Shown: in pieces, positions 34,167 through 43,600 of the stretch
How positions within the stretch are numbered: position 1 is the first letter of the stretch
Layout: each line of letters begins with the position of its first letter
Source of the DNA: Catenulispora sp. GP43
GTDB taxonomy: Bacteria; Actinomycetota; Actinomycetes; Streptomycetales; Catenulisporaceae
Assembly: GCF_041260665.1 (NCBI RefSeq)
Contig: NZ_JBGCCT010000007.1
Location: forward strand, 124,001 to 188,000
Length of the DNA stretch: 64,000 bases
Reading direction: 5' to 3'
The notes under the pieces: generated by a model
What the model was told of the DNA's origin: nothing
Databases searched by the model: none
Seen by the model: the letters and a program-made list of their open reading frames with translations, nothing else
Program-made: the position numbers and the translations under genes

Positions 34167-35240
34167 CTACGTGGCCGCCGTCGCCCCCCGCAGCTGCGGC
34201 AGCACCTCCGTGGCCAGCAGCCCCATGCTCTCCTCGGCCAAGGCGGCCGGCATGCCGCCGTGGTCGAACATCGTCAGGTAGCCGTCCAGGCCGAGCATCT
34301 CCGAGATCTGCCCCATCTTGTCCGCGACCTCCGCCGGGCTGCCACAGATCGAAGGCCCGGCGATCAGGTCCTCGAAGGCCGGGATGCCGAACTCCGAGCG
34401 TCCCCGGCCGACGTTCATGCCGCCCCAGGGCATCAGGGTGCCCATCAGCCAGGAGAAGTAGTTCATGTGGTACGGCCGCCAGCGCTCCCGGGCCTGCTGG
34501 GAGGTGGCGGCGACGTGGACGTGGCTGCACAGGCCGAGCCGGGAGGCCGCCGCGCCGTACCCGGAGGCCTCGGCGCGTTCCCGGTAGCGGGAGGCCAGGG
34601 GGCGGAACACCGACGGCGGCGGGACCAGCGCGGGCAGGATGAGGCCGAAGCCGCCGTCCGCGGCGGTGTCCACGGATCCGAACGAGGATCCGCCGGCGAT
34701 CCACAGCGGCGGCCGCGGCCCCTGCGGCGGCGTGGGCCGCAGCACCACGTCCTGCAGGGCACTGCGGTACTCACCCTTCCACGTGACCGGCCGCCCCGAC
34801 CAGAGCTCGACCAGCAGCCCCAGCTTCTCCTCGAAGATCTCCCGGGAGGCGTCCGGGTCCAGGCCGAAGTCCGTGTACGTGCGGCGCAGCAGTCCGCGGC
34901 CGACGACCAGCTCCAGCCGGCCGCCGGAGAGCACGTCGAGCGTCGCGTAGTCCTCGGCGGTGCGGACCGGGTCGTGGTTCGGCAGCAGCGCGACGCCGGT
35001 GCCCAGCCGGATCCGTTCCGTGCGGGCGGCGATCATGGCCAGCAGCACCGCCGGGGAGGCCACCGTGTAGTCGCAGAAGTGGTGTTCGCCCACGTAGAAG
35101 CCGTCGAAGCCGAGCTCCTCGGCCCGCACCGCGAGCCCGACGATCTCCCGGTAGCGCTGCTCGACCGGGAGCGTGGCGCCGGTGTGGGGATCGGCCAGGT
35201 TGTCGCCCAGGGTGAGCACGCCGTACGTCACAGGTCGCAT
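34167..35240 (-). CDS. LLM-class flavin-dependent monooxygenase
   Basis: A 357-residue luciferase-like (TIM-barrel) flavin oxidoreductase. Family marks: LGFDGFYVGEHHF, RIRLGTGVALLPNHDPVRTAEDYATLDVLSGGR (split here for length; residues about 75-110) and PLWIAGGS. These enzymes use reduced FMN or F420 for hydroxylation, Baeyer-Villiger or dehydrogenation reactions. ATG 35240 follows the SDR stop by one base, so the two form an operon. The reductase supplying reduced flavin is not in the window. Confidence 0.88.
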   Translation of the reverse strand: MRPVTYGVLTLGDNLADPHTGATLPVEQRYREIVGLAVRAEELGFDGFYVGEHHFCDYTVASPAVLLAMIAARTERIRLGTGVALLPNHDPVRTAEDYATLDVLSGGRLELVVGRGLLRRTYTDFGLDPDASREIFEEKLGLLVELWSGRPVTWKGEYRSALQDVVLRPTPPQGPRPPLWIAGGSSFGSVDTAADGGFGLILPALVPPPSVFRPLASRYRERAEASGYGAAASRLGLCSHVHVAATSQQARERWRPYHMNYFSWLMGTLMPWGGMNVGRGRSEFGIPAFEDLIAGPSICGSPAEVADKMGQISEMLGLDGYLTMFDHGGMPAALAEESMGLLATEVLPQLRGATAAT

Positions 35241-35241
35241 G

Positions 35242-36006
35242 TCAGCAAGACCGCCCGCCGTCTATGACCAGGAGACTCCCGGTCACCCATGCCCCTGCCC
35301 GGCTGAGCAGGAGCTCGATCCAGGGGACGACGTCCTGCGGCGTCCCCATCCGGCCCAGCGGCGTGGTCCGGATCATCTCCGCGCGCAGGGCTTCGGTCTC
35401 CTCGGGCCCGAACCCGAGATCGTCGTAGATCTCGGTGTCCAGCGCTCCGGGGGCCACCGTGTTCACCCGCACCCGGGGCGCGAGCTCGCGCGCCAGCGAC
35501 CGGGTCAGGTGGTGCAGCGCGGCCTTGCTCGCGCCGTACGTCGCGCGCCCCGGCAGCGCCAGCATCCCGCCGATCGAGCCGACGTTGACGACGCATCCCT
35601 GACGGCGTGACAGTTCCGGGGCGGCGGCACGGATCAGGGCCAGCGGCCCCAGGAAGTTGGTCCGCACCATCGCCTCGACGTCCGCCTCGGAGACGCGGTC
35701 CAGCGTGCCGAAGCGCGCCAGACCGGCGTTGTTCACGAGTGCGTCGATGCGCCCGAACCGTTGCAGCGCCTCGGAAACGATCCGCTGCGCGCTGTCCGGG
35801 GCGCCGACGTCGGCGGCGACCAGATGCACCGCCTCGGGCGGTATCGCGGCCGCAGGCTGGGCCAATTCCGCAGGCTGGGCCAATAACGCAGTCTGGGCCA
35901 ACCGCTCGGCCCGCCGCCCGACCAGCACCAGCCGCCAGCCGGTCTTGGCCAACGCCAGCGCCAGCTCCCGGCCGACCCCGGAGCCGGCGCCGGTGACGAC
36001 GGCCAC
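35242..36006 (-). CDS. Short-chain dehydrogenase/reductase
   Basis: A 254-residue classical SDR with the NAD(P) motif TGAGSGVG, structural NNAG, and the catalytic Ser-Tyr-Lys set (NVGSIGG, YGASKAALHH). It ends in LLVIDGGRSC. An Ala/Gln-rich insertion (LAQTALLAQPAELAQPAAA) sits after strand 3. The start is uncertain: GTG 36006 gives the usual SDR N-terminus (MAVVTGAGSG), while GTGs at 36066 or 36072 would add about 20 residues and overlap the divergent gene. It is coupled to the LLM oxidoreductase one base downstream. It reduces a ketone or oxidises an alcohol on an unknown intermediate. Confidence 0.88.
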   Translation of the reverse strand: MAVVTGAGSGVGRELALALAKTGWRLVLVGRRAERLAQTALLAQPAELAQPAAAIPPEAVHLVAADVGAPDSAQRIVSEALQRFGRIDALVNNAGLARFGTLDRVSEADVEAMVRTNFLGPLALIRAAAPELSRRQGCVVNVGSIGGMLALPGRATYGASKAALHHLTRSLARELAPRVRVNTVAPGALDTEIYDDLGFGPEETEALRAEMIRTTPLGRMGTPQDVVPWIELLLSRAGAWVTGSLLVIDGGRSC

Positions 36007-36022
36007 CGGCGCCGGGTCCGCG

Positions 36023-36973
36023 GTGTCAGCGCTCGAACCACCGCTCGAACCACCCTCGATCGCCACGGCCACCAAGGATGGCTCGGCCCCGCCGCCGCGC
36101 GACACCGGCGGCGTTGACCCGTTCCCGGACGGCCCGCACCGTTGGCGCGTGCGTATCGAGCAGGCACAGCCGTTGTGGTCGCGGTCCTGGTACTTCGACT
36201 TCGTCAGCCGGGACGGCTCGGCTGGCGGTTTCGTCCGGGTCGGCGAGTACCCGCATCTCGGGCAGACCTGGTGGTGGGCCCACGTGGTGGGCCGGGACGT
36301 GGCCGGGGCCACCGTCGAGCTCCCCGGCTCGCTCGCCTACGAGCCCCCCTTCCATCTCGATGACAGCGCCCTGCGCATGAGCGTCGGCCCAGGTCAGGGC
36401 GAGGATTGGCAGCTGACCGCCGCCGGGGCCGGCTTCGCCCTGAACCTCCGCTGGTCCCCGACCGCCCCGCCGCACGAGTACGGCCGCGGCAACCGCTACG
36501 AGCAGCCCGGATGGGCGCGCGGCGCGGTCACCGTCGGCGGCGACACGTTCGCGGTCGACGGCCCCGGGCAGCGCGATCACTCTTGGGGCGTGCGCGACTG
36601 GTGGCGGCTCGGCTGGCACTGGTGTGCGGGTTGGCTCGCCGACGGCGAACGCTTCCAGGCGACCTGGCTGGAGGCGCGCGGCCGGATCGCACCCGACGGG
36701 TACCTGCTGCCCGCCGGCGGAAAGGCACGACCGGTTCTCCGCACCGAGGTAGAACCAGGCGCTGAAACCCAAGCAGGCACACGAATCACCCTCGACGACC
36801 GCCTGTTCGTCTTCGAAGACCTGGCCGCCGTCCCGCTCACCCTGACCGCCCCCGACGGCCGTCGCAGCATCCTGACCCGCACGATGTCCGCGGTCCGCGG
36901 TCCGGACGGCCGGACCGGCTTCGGCTGGCGCGAGCACAACGTCCCGGACCCGAGGAACCGCCCGCCGAAGTGA
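36023..36973 (+). CDS. Lipocalin-like protein (CrtC/AttH-type fold)
   Basis: A 316-residue protein resembling the two-lipocalin-domain family of CrtC hydratases, AttH and kievitone-hydratase-like proteins. The clearest mark is GQRDHSWGVRDWW (about residue 185), the family's central signature, preceded by WSRSWYFDFV. CrtC-type members add water across double bonds; others have no known activity. GTG 36023 and GTG 36149 are both possible starts, and the N-terminal 40 residues are low complexity, so the true start may be later. It is divergent from the SDR and 69 bases upstream of the NRPS operon. Confidence 0.65.
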   Translation: MSALEPPLEPPSIATATKDGSAPPPRDTGGVDPFPDGPHRWRVRIEQAQPLWSRSWYFDFVSRDGSAGGFVRVGEYPHLGQTWWWAHVVGRDVAGATVELPGSLAYEPPFHLDDSALRMSVGPGQGEDWQLTAAGAGFALNLRWSPTAPPHEYGRGNRYEQPGWARGAVTVGGDTFAVDGPGQRDHSWGVRDWWRLGWHWCAGWLADGERFQATWLEARGRIAPDGYLLPAGGKARPVLRTEVEPGAETQAGTRITLDDRLFVFEDLAAVPLTLTAPDGRRSILTRTMSAVRGPDGRTGFGWREHNVPDPRNRPPK

Positions 36974-36979
36974 GCGCGA

Positions 36980-36996
36980 CTGTGGAGGATCCACAG
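36980..36996 (+). promoter_or_regulatory. Candidate operator, TGTGGA/TCCACAG family (site 3)
   Basis: CTGTGGAGGATCCACAG followed by TTG: a perfect 7-bp inverted repeat (CTGTGGA/TCCACAG) with a GGA spacer, 46 bases upstream of the first NRPS start. It is the best copy of the motif shared with 10582 and 33966, and the likely control point of the NRPS operon. Confidence 0.65.
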
Positions 36997-37042
36997 TTGG
37001 CGCCGTTGCCGCTGCCCGCTGCGAAGTGAGAGATATGACGCG

Positions 37043-40000
37043 ATGAGTACACACCCGTCCGAGCGCATCGAGACCGCGGCCCTGCTGACCCCCGCGGGTC
37101 TGCGGGACGCGGTCGTCGCGTTGCTCGGGAACGACTGCGCGGACCTGGACGACGCCGAGGACCTGATCGGCGCGGGCCTGGACTCGATCGGCATCATGCG
37201 CCTGGCCAACCGGCTGATCGGGGCCGGCGCCGAGGTCACGGCCGCCGAGCTGATGGACGAGCCGACCCTGGGCGCCTGGCTCCAACTGGTGGGGGCCGGC
37301 GGCCCGGCCGACGAGGCCTGCCGGGAAGCCCTCGAAGAGCTCGCGGACATCGCCGACCCAGAAAAGCTCGCGGACAACGCCGACCCCGAAGATCTCGCGG
37401 ACATCGCAGCCCTCGAAGCTGTCGCAGCCCCCGAAGTCTCCTTCAAAGCCGGCGAGCCGTTCCCGCTGGCGACGATGCAGCACGCGTACTGGGTCGGCCG
37501 CATGGGCGGCCACCCGCTGTCCGTCGCCAGCCACTTCTACTGCGAGTTCGACAGCGCCCACCTGGACGCCGACCGTCTGGAGCACGCCGCCCGCACCCTC
37601 ACTCGCCGCCACCCGATGCTGCGCGCGCAGTTCCTGGAGGACGGCCGTCAGCAGATTCTGCCCAGCAGCCCGTGGCCCGGCGTCACCCGGCACGACCTCA
37701 GCGGCGCCGGTGCCGAGGACGCCGCACGCACCCTGCGGGCGGTCCGCGACCGCGAGTCCCACCGGCGCATGGCCGTGGACTCCGGCGAGGTCTTCGACAT
37801 CCAGCTCTCCTGCCTGCCGGACGGCCGCTGCCGGCTGCACGTGAACGTCGACATGCTCGTCGCCGACGCCTGGAGCTTCCGCATCCTGCTCGGGGACCTG
37901 GCCCGGCTCTACGCCGATCCCGCCGCGGAACTGCCGCCGCTGGCCTATGACACCGCGCGCTACCAGCGCGACACCGCCGCCGAGGGTGAGCAGGCCGCCG
38001 AGCAGGCGTCGGCCTACTGGCGGGACCGCCTGGACACCCTGCCCGCGGCGCCGCAGCTGCCGCTGGCCGTCGATCCCGCCGCGCTCAAGGCCCCCCGGGT
38101 GGGCCGGCGTGAGCACTGGCTGCCGCAGGACCAGTACACGCGGCTGCGCGAGCTGTGCCGCGAGCACCGGGTGACGGTCGCGATGGCGCTGGCGGCCGCG
38201 TTCGCCGACGTCGTCGGCCGCTGGTCGGTGGACCAGCGGTTCCTGCTGAACCTGCCGCTGTTCGACCGGCGTCCGGTGCACCCCGACGTGACCGGCCTGA
38301 TCGGCGACTTCACCGGCCTGCTGCTGCTGGCCGTGGACGGCACCGACCAGGCCGGCTTCGCCGACCAGGCCCGCCGGGTCCAGGAGGGCTTCCGCGCGGA
38401 CGTCCGGCACGCCGCCTACCCGGGCGTCGCGGTGCTGCGCGACCTGGCCCGCCGCCGCCCCGGCACCATGCCCTCGGCCCCGGTGGTGTTCACCAGCGCG
38501 CTCGGGCTCGGCGACCTGTTCGGCCCCGACGTGCGCGCGCAATTCGGCTCCTTGACATGGATGATCTCGCAGACCGCGCAGGTCTGGCTGGACCACCAGG
38601 CGACCGAGGACGACGGCCGGCTGCTGCTGAACTGGGACGCGGTGGAGCCGCTGTTCCCGGCCGGCTGCCTGGACGCCATGTTCGAGGCCTACGTCGCGGC
38701 GATCCGGTGGCTGCTGGACCCGGCCTCCGACTGGGGCGACCCGCTGCCGGCCGCGTTGCCCGCGGCCCAGGCGCGGACCCGGGCCCGGGTCAACGACACC
38801 GCGACCCCCGTGCCGCCGGTGGCGCTGTTCGAGCCGTTCCTGGCCTGCGCGGAGGCCGCGCCGGAGCGTCTGGCCCTGGCCTGGTGCGACGACAGCACCA
38901 TGACCTACGGCGAGCTCGCCGGCTGCGCCCGCGGCCTGGCCCTGCAACTGCTGGAATCCGGCGTCCGGCCGGGCGAGCCGATCGCCGTCACGCTGCCCAA
39001 GGGCCCGGCCCAGGTGATCGCGGTGCTCGGGGTGCTGATGGCGGGCTGCTGCTACGTCCCGGTCGGCGTCGACCAGCCGGCCGCCCGCCGCGACCACGTG
39101 TACGCCGCCGCCGGGGTGCGCCTGGTCATCAGCGACGACGACCTGCCCGATCCGCCCGAGGGCATCGAGCAGGTGGTCATCGGCGCCCCCGCCGCGCCCG
39201 GCGAGGGGGAGCTGCCGAAGGTCTCCGGCGACCAGCCGGCCTACCTGCTGTTCACCTCCGGCTCCACCGGCGCCCCGAAGGGCGTGCTGATCCCGCACGC
39301 GGCCGCGGTGAACACCGTCACCGATCTCAACACCCGCTGCGGGATCGGTCCGCAGGACAGGGTCCTGGCGGTCTCGGCCCTCGACTTCGACCTGTCCGTC
39401 TACGACCTGTTCGGAGTGCTCTCGGTCGGCGGCGCGGCGGTGCTGATCAACGAGGAGGAGCGGCGGGACGCCCGGCGCTGGCTGGACCTGGTCCGGTGGT
39501 GGGACGTCACGCTGTGGCAGTCCGTGCCGGCGCTGTTCGACATGCTGCTGATGGCCGCCGAGGCCGACGACGAGTCCGCCGGCGGCCTGGGCGCGGTGCG
39601 CTGGGCGCTGGTCGGCGGCGACTGGCCCGGCCTGGACCTGGCCGGCCGGCTGGCGGTCCAGGCCCCCGGCAGCCGGCTCGCGGCGCTCGGCGGGACCACC
39701 GAGACGGCGATCCACTCCACCTGGTACCAGGTGGACCGGGTGCCGCCGGACTGGGTTTCAGTGCCCTGGGGCACGCCGCTGGGCAACGTCCGCTGCCGGG
39801 TCGTGGACGGCCTGGGCCGGGACCGCCCCGATTGGGTGCCCGGCGAACTGTGGATCGGCGGCGCCTCGGTCGCGCTGGGCTACCACGGCGACGCCGAACG
39901 GACGCGGCGCCAGTTCGTCGAGCACGACGGCACGCGCTGGTACCGCACCGGCGACATCGCCCGCTACCGGCCCGACGGACTGCTGGAGTTCCTCGGCCGC

Positions 40001-40654
40001 GACGACCACCAGGTGAAGATCCGCGGCCACCGCATCGAGCTGGGCGAGGTGGAGGCCGCATGCCACGCGTGCCCCGGCGTCGAGCGCGCGGTCGCGGTGG
40101 GCATCGGGGAGCGGGGCCGCCGGCAGCTGGCCGTCGCGGTCGCGGTCGCGGCAGGCGACGGCGGCCCTGACGGTATGAGTACGAACGGCGCGACCGGCGC
40201 CACCGGCACCGACATCCGGCTGCTGGTCGCCCGCCTGCGCGGCGTGCTCGCCGGACGTCTGCCCTCGTACATGATCCCCGAGCACGTCGCCGTGCTCGCG
40301 GAGCTGCCGCTGAGCCCCAACGGCAAGATCGACCGCGCCGCGATCGCCCGGCTGCTCGCCGAGCGCCGGCCGGTCGGGACCGGCGCCGCCGCACCGCCGG
40401 CCGGGCCGGTCGAGCAGGCCCTGTCGGAGATCTGGAGCCGGTTGCTGGACGTCGCCGACGTCGGCCGCGACCAGAGCTTCTTCACCCTGGGCGGGGACAG
40501 CCTGCTCGCCACCCGTTTCATCCAGGAGACGCGCCGCGCCACCGGCTGGGACATCTCACTGCGCCAGCTGTTCGACGCGCCCACCATCGGCGAGTTGGCG
40601 GCCGTGGTCGCCGACCGGCCCGACGGGGTGCCGATGGAGGAGGGGGTCCTGTGA
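37043..40654 (+). CDS. NRPS: ArCP-Cy-A(Cys?)-PCP (PchE-like)
   Basis: A 1203-residue synthetase. Residues about 15-90 are an aryl carrier protein with the pantetheine Ser48 in GLDSI. An acidic linker rich in LAD repeats follows. Residues about 138-570 form a heterocyclisation domain with the Cy motif DxxxxDxxS at D270, D275 and S278, replacing HHxxxDG. The adenylation domain has LLFTSGSTGAPKG (about 735), FDLSVYDLFG (about 782) and a GGDW block, features shared with cysteine-specific domains. A PCP has Ser1153 in LGGDS. Unlike PchE there is no epimerase insertion. It should condense an aryl group with Cys to an aryl-thiazoline. It overlaps NRPS 2 by GTGA. Confidence 0.93.
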   Translation: MSTHPSERIETAALLTPAGLRDAVVALLGNDCADLDDAEDLIGAGLDSIGIMRLANRLIGAGAEVTAAELMDEPTLGAWLQLVGAGGPADEACREALEELADIADPEKLADNADPEDLADIAALEAVAAPEVSFKAGEPFPLATMQHAYWVGRMGGHPLSVASHFYCEFDSAHLDADRLEHAARTLTRRHPMLRAQFLEDGRQQILPSSPWPGVTRHDLSGAGAEDAARTLRAVRDRESHRRMAVDSGEVFDIQLSCLPDGRCRLHVNVDMLVADAWSFRILLGDLARLYADPAAELPPLAYDTARYQRDTAAEGEQAAEQASAYWRDRLDTLPAAPQLPLAVDPAALKAPRVGRREHWLPQDQYTRLRELCREHRVTVAMALAAAFADVVGRWSVDQRFLLNLPLFDRRPVHPDVTGLIGDFTGLLLLAVDGTDQAGFADQARRVQEGFRADVRHAAYPGVAVLRDLARRRPGTMPSAPVVFTSALGLGDLFGPDVRAQFGSLTWMISQTAQVWLDHQATEDDGRLLLNWDAVEPLFPAGCLDAMFEAYVAAIRWLLDPASDWGDPLPAALPAAQARTRARVNDTATPVPPVALFEPFLACAEAAPERLALAWCDDSTMTYGELAGCARGLALQLLESGVRPGEPIAVTLPKGPAQVIAVLGVLMAGCCYVPVGVDQPAARRDHVYAAAGVRLVISDDDLPDPPEGIEQVVIGAPAAPGEGELPKVSGDQPAYLLFTSGSTGAPKGVLIPHAAAVNTVTDLNTRCGIGPQDRVLAVSALDFDLSVYDLFGVLSVGGAAVLINEEERRDARRWLDLVRWWDVTLWQSVPALFDMLLMAAEADDESAGGLGAVRWALVGGDWPGLDLAGRLAVQAPGSRLAALGGTTETAIHSTWYQVDRVPPDWVSVPWGTPLGNVRCRVVDGLGRDRPDWVPGELWIGGASVALGYHGDAERTRRQFVEHDGTRWYRTGDIARYRPDGLLEFLGRDDHQVKIRGHRIELGEVEAACHACPGVERAVAVGIGERGRRQLAVAVAVAAGDGGPDGMSTNGATGATGTDIRLLVARLRGVLAGRLPSYMIPEHVAVLAELPLSPNGKIDRAAIARLLAERRPVGTGAAAPPAGPVEQALSEIWSRLLDVADVGRDQSFFTLGGDSLLATRFIQETRRATGWDISLRQLFDAPTIGELAAVVADRPDGVPMEEGVL

Positions 40655-43600
40655 CGACCGAGACCGACACCGAGACCGACACCGTGATCGAGACCGACAT
40701 GGGCATAGAAACAGATGCAGATCTGGCGGCGCTCGTCGCACGCCTGGAATCGACCGGCGTCCAGCTGTGGGAGGACGGCGGCCAGATCCGCTTCCGAGCC
40801 CCGGTCGGCGCCCTGACCGACCAGGACCGCACCACGCTGCGCGCCCACCGCACCGCACTGGCCGAGTTCCTCCGGGACGACGTCTCGGGTGAGCAGCTGG
40901 TGCCCGATCCGGCAAACGCGCACGCGCCCTTTCCGCTGACCGATGTCCAGGCCGCGTACCTGCTCGGGCGCAGCAGTGCCCTGGACTACGGCGACGTCGG
41001 CTGCCAGGTCTACCTCGAAGCGGAGTTCGCAGGGCTCGACGCCCCGCGGATCGCCGCCGCCTGGCAGACACTGATCGACCGGCATCCCATGCTGCGCGCG
41101 GTCGTCGACGAGCGGGGCCACCAGCAGGTCCTGTCCGAGGTGCCGCGCTACGACATGCCGGTTCTGGACCTGCGCTCCGAAGCCCCCGACGCCGCCGCCG
41201 AGGCCGTGCTGGAAGTCCGCGATCAGCTGTGCCGCCGGGACTACCAGCCCGACCACTGGCCGCTGTTCGACGTGCGGGCCAGCCTGACCGGGACCGGCGC
41301 GGTCCTGCACCTGTCCTTCGACCTGCTGATCGCGGACTTCATGAGCATCCAGCTGCTGCTGGACGAGTTGTACGAGCTCTACCACACCCCCGAGCAGCCC
41401 TTGGCAGAGCTCGAAATCAGCTACCGCGACTACGCTGTGGCCGAGCGCCGGCGCCGCGACCGGCGCGGCTATCTGCGGGCCCGCGACTACTGGCGCGAGC
41501 GTATCGACACCCTGCCCACCGCTCCGGCGCTCCCGACTCTGGACCGGCCGCAGACCCGCGGATCGGCGGCCTTCCGCCGCTGGCAGACCGAGCTGGCCCC
41601 GGATCAGTGGTCTGCCTTGCGAGCGCACTGCGCCGCGCGCGGCCTGACCCCGTCCGGCGCGGTCCTGGCCGCCTACGCCGAGACCCTGGGTCGCTGGACC
41701 CGGCAGGACCGGTTCTGCCTCAGCGTCACGCTGCTCAACCGGCTCCCGCTGCACCCGCAGGTCGAGGCGCTGGTCGGCGACTTCACCACGGTCGACGTGC
41801 TCGAAGTCGCCCAGGACCCGGACGCCGCCTTCACCGCGCGGGCCCGCCAGACGCAGGCGCAGCTGTGGGCCGACATGGACCACCTGTCCTACTCCGGCGT
41901 CGAGGTGCTGCGCGAGGTCGGCCGGCGCCGCGGCCGCGCCGCCGCGCTGATGCCGGTGGTCTTCACCAGTGCCATCGCCCTGAACGACGAGGGCCGCGAA
42001 CCGCGCTTCTGGCGCGACGCGACCCTGGCCGCCGGGCTCACCCAGACCCCGCAGGTGTGGATCGACTGCCAGGTCATGGTCCGCGGCGGGGCGCTGGCGG
42101 TGAACTGGGACGTGCGCGACGGCGTGTTCCCGCCCGGCCTCGTCGAGGACATGTTCGAGGCCTTCGAAGCCCTGCTGCTCCGCCTGGCCGCCGAGGAGCC
42201 GGCGTGGGACGCACCGGCCGAAGTGCCGCTGCCGGCTGCACAGGCCGCCCGGCGCCGCACGGCGAACGACACCGGCGACCCCGAGATCGAAGCTCGGACC
42301 CAGAACGCCTTGCTGCACCACGCAATCCTGGCCCAAGCCCGGAGCCGGCCGGACCAGCCCGCAGTGGTCAGCGCATCGGGCACCGTTACATACGGCGAGT
42401 TGCTAGGACGGGCCGCGGCAGTGGCGCGAGAGCTGGCCGGCGAATCGGACGCCCCGGTCGCGGTCGTGATGGACCGAGGGCCCGAACAAGTGATCGGCGT
42501 GCTCGGCGCTCTTCTGGCAGGCCGCGCCTATCTGCCCATCGACAGCACCCAACCCGCCACTCGCAGAAACCTGATGCTCGCCGACGCCGGCGTGCGCGAC
42601 GTCCTCACCCAAAGCTGGCTGCTCGACGACCCCGACTGGCCCGAGCAGATCCGCCGCCACGCGATCGACGAAGCCGCGGCGCTCGTCGACCCGGAATCCC
42701 AGGTGGCCTCCGCCGCGACCAGGCCGCCCGCCACGCCCGACTCGATCGCCTACGTGATCTACACGTCCGGCTCGACCGGCGCGCCGAAGGGCGTCCAGAT
42801 CACCCATCGCAGTGCCCTGAACACCATCGAGGACATGAACGCCCGCTTCGGAATCGGCCGTAGCGATGCCGTCCTGGGCCTGGCGAACCTGGGCTTCGAC
42901 CTGTCGGTCTACGACATCTTCGGCGTCCTCGGCGCCGGCGGCCGACTGGTGCTGCCCGACCACGAGCGGCGCGGCGACCCGACCCATTGGGCGCAGGTCG
43001 TCGCCGAGAACGGCGTCACCGTCTGGAACTCGGTGCCCGCCCAGATGCAGATGCTCACGGACTACCTGGAGTCCGACGCCGAATCCGCTGCCGCAGTCGG
43101 ATCCCTGCGCCTGGCACTGCTCAGCGGCGACTGGATCCCGGTGACGCTGCCCGACCGGATCCGCCGGCAGATCCCCGGCATCACGGTGATCAGCCTCGGC
43201 GGCGCCACCGAGGCCGCGATCTGGTCCATCTGGCATCCGGTCGGCGAGGTGCCCGACGGCGCGCGCAGCGTCTCGTACGGCAAGCCGCTGGCGAACCAGA
43301 CCTTCCATGTCCTCGACCCCTGGCTGCGGGACTGCCCGGACGGCGTCACCGGCGAGCTGTACATCGGCGGCGTGGGACTGGCCGCCGGATATCTCGGCGA
43401 CCCCGAGCGCACCGCCGCCCGGTTCATCGTCCATCCGCGCACCGGCGAACGCCTCTACCGCACCGGGGACCTCGGCCGGTACCTGCCCGACGGCGAGATC
43501 GAGTTCCTGGGCCGCGAGGACACCCAGGTGAAGATCCGCGGCCACCGCATCGAGCTGGCCGAGATCGAGGCCGCACTGCTGGCCCAGCCCGGTGTGGCCG

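Noticed and set aside
36026-39715. Over 1200-codon antisense frame opposite the lipocalin-like gene and NRPS 1
   Set aside because: No domain is recognisable, while the + strand shows complete NRPS motifs; it is a codon-bias shadow. Similar long antisense frames opposite 40651-45339 and 47188-51332 were rejected for the same reason.
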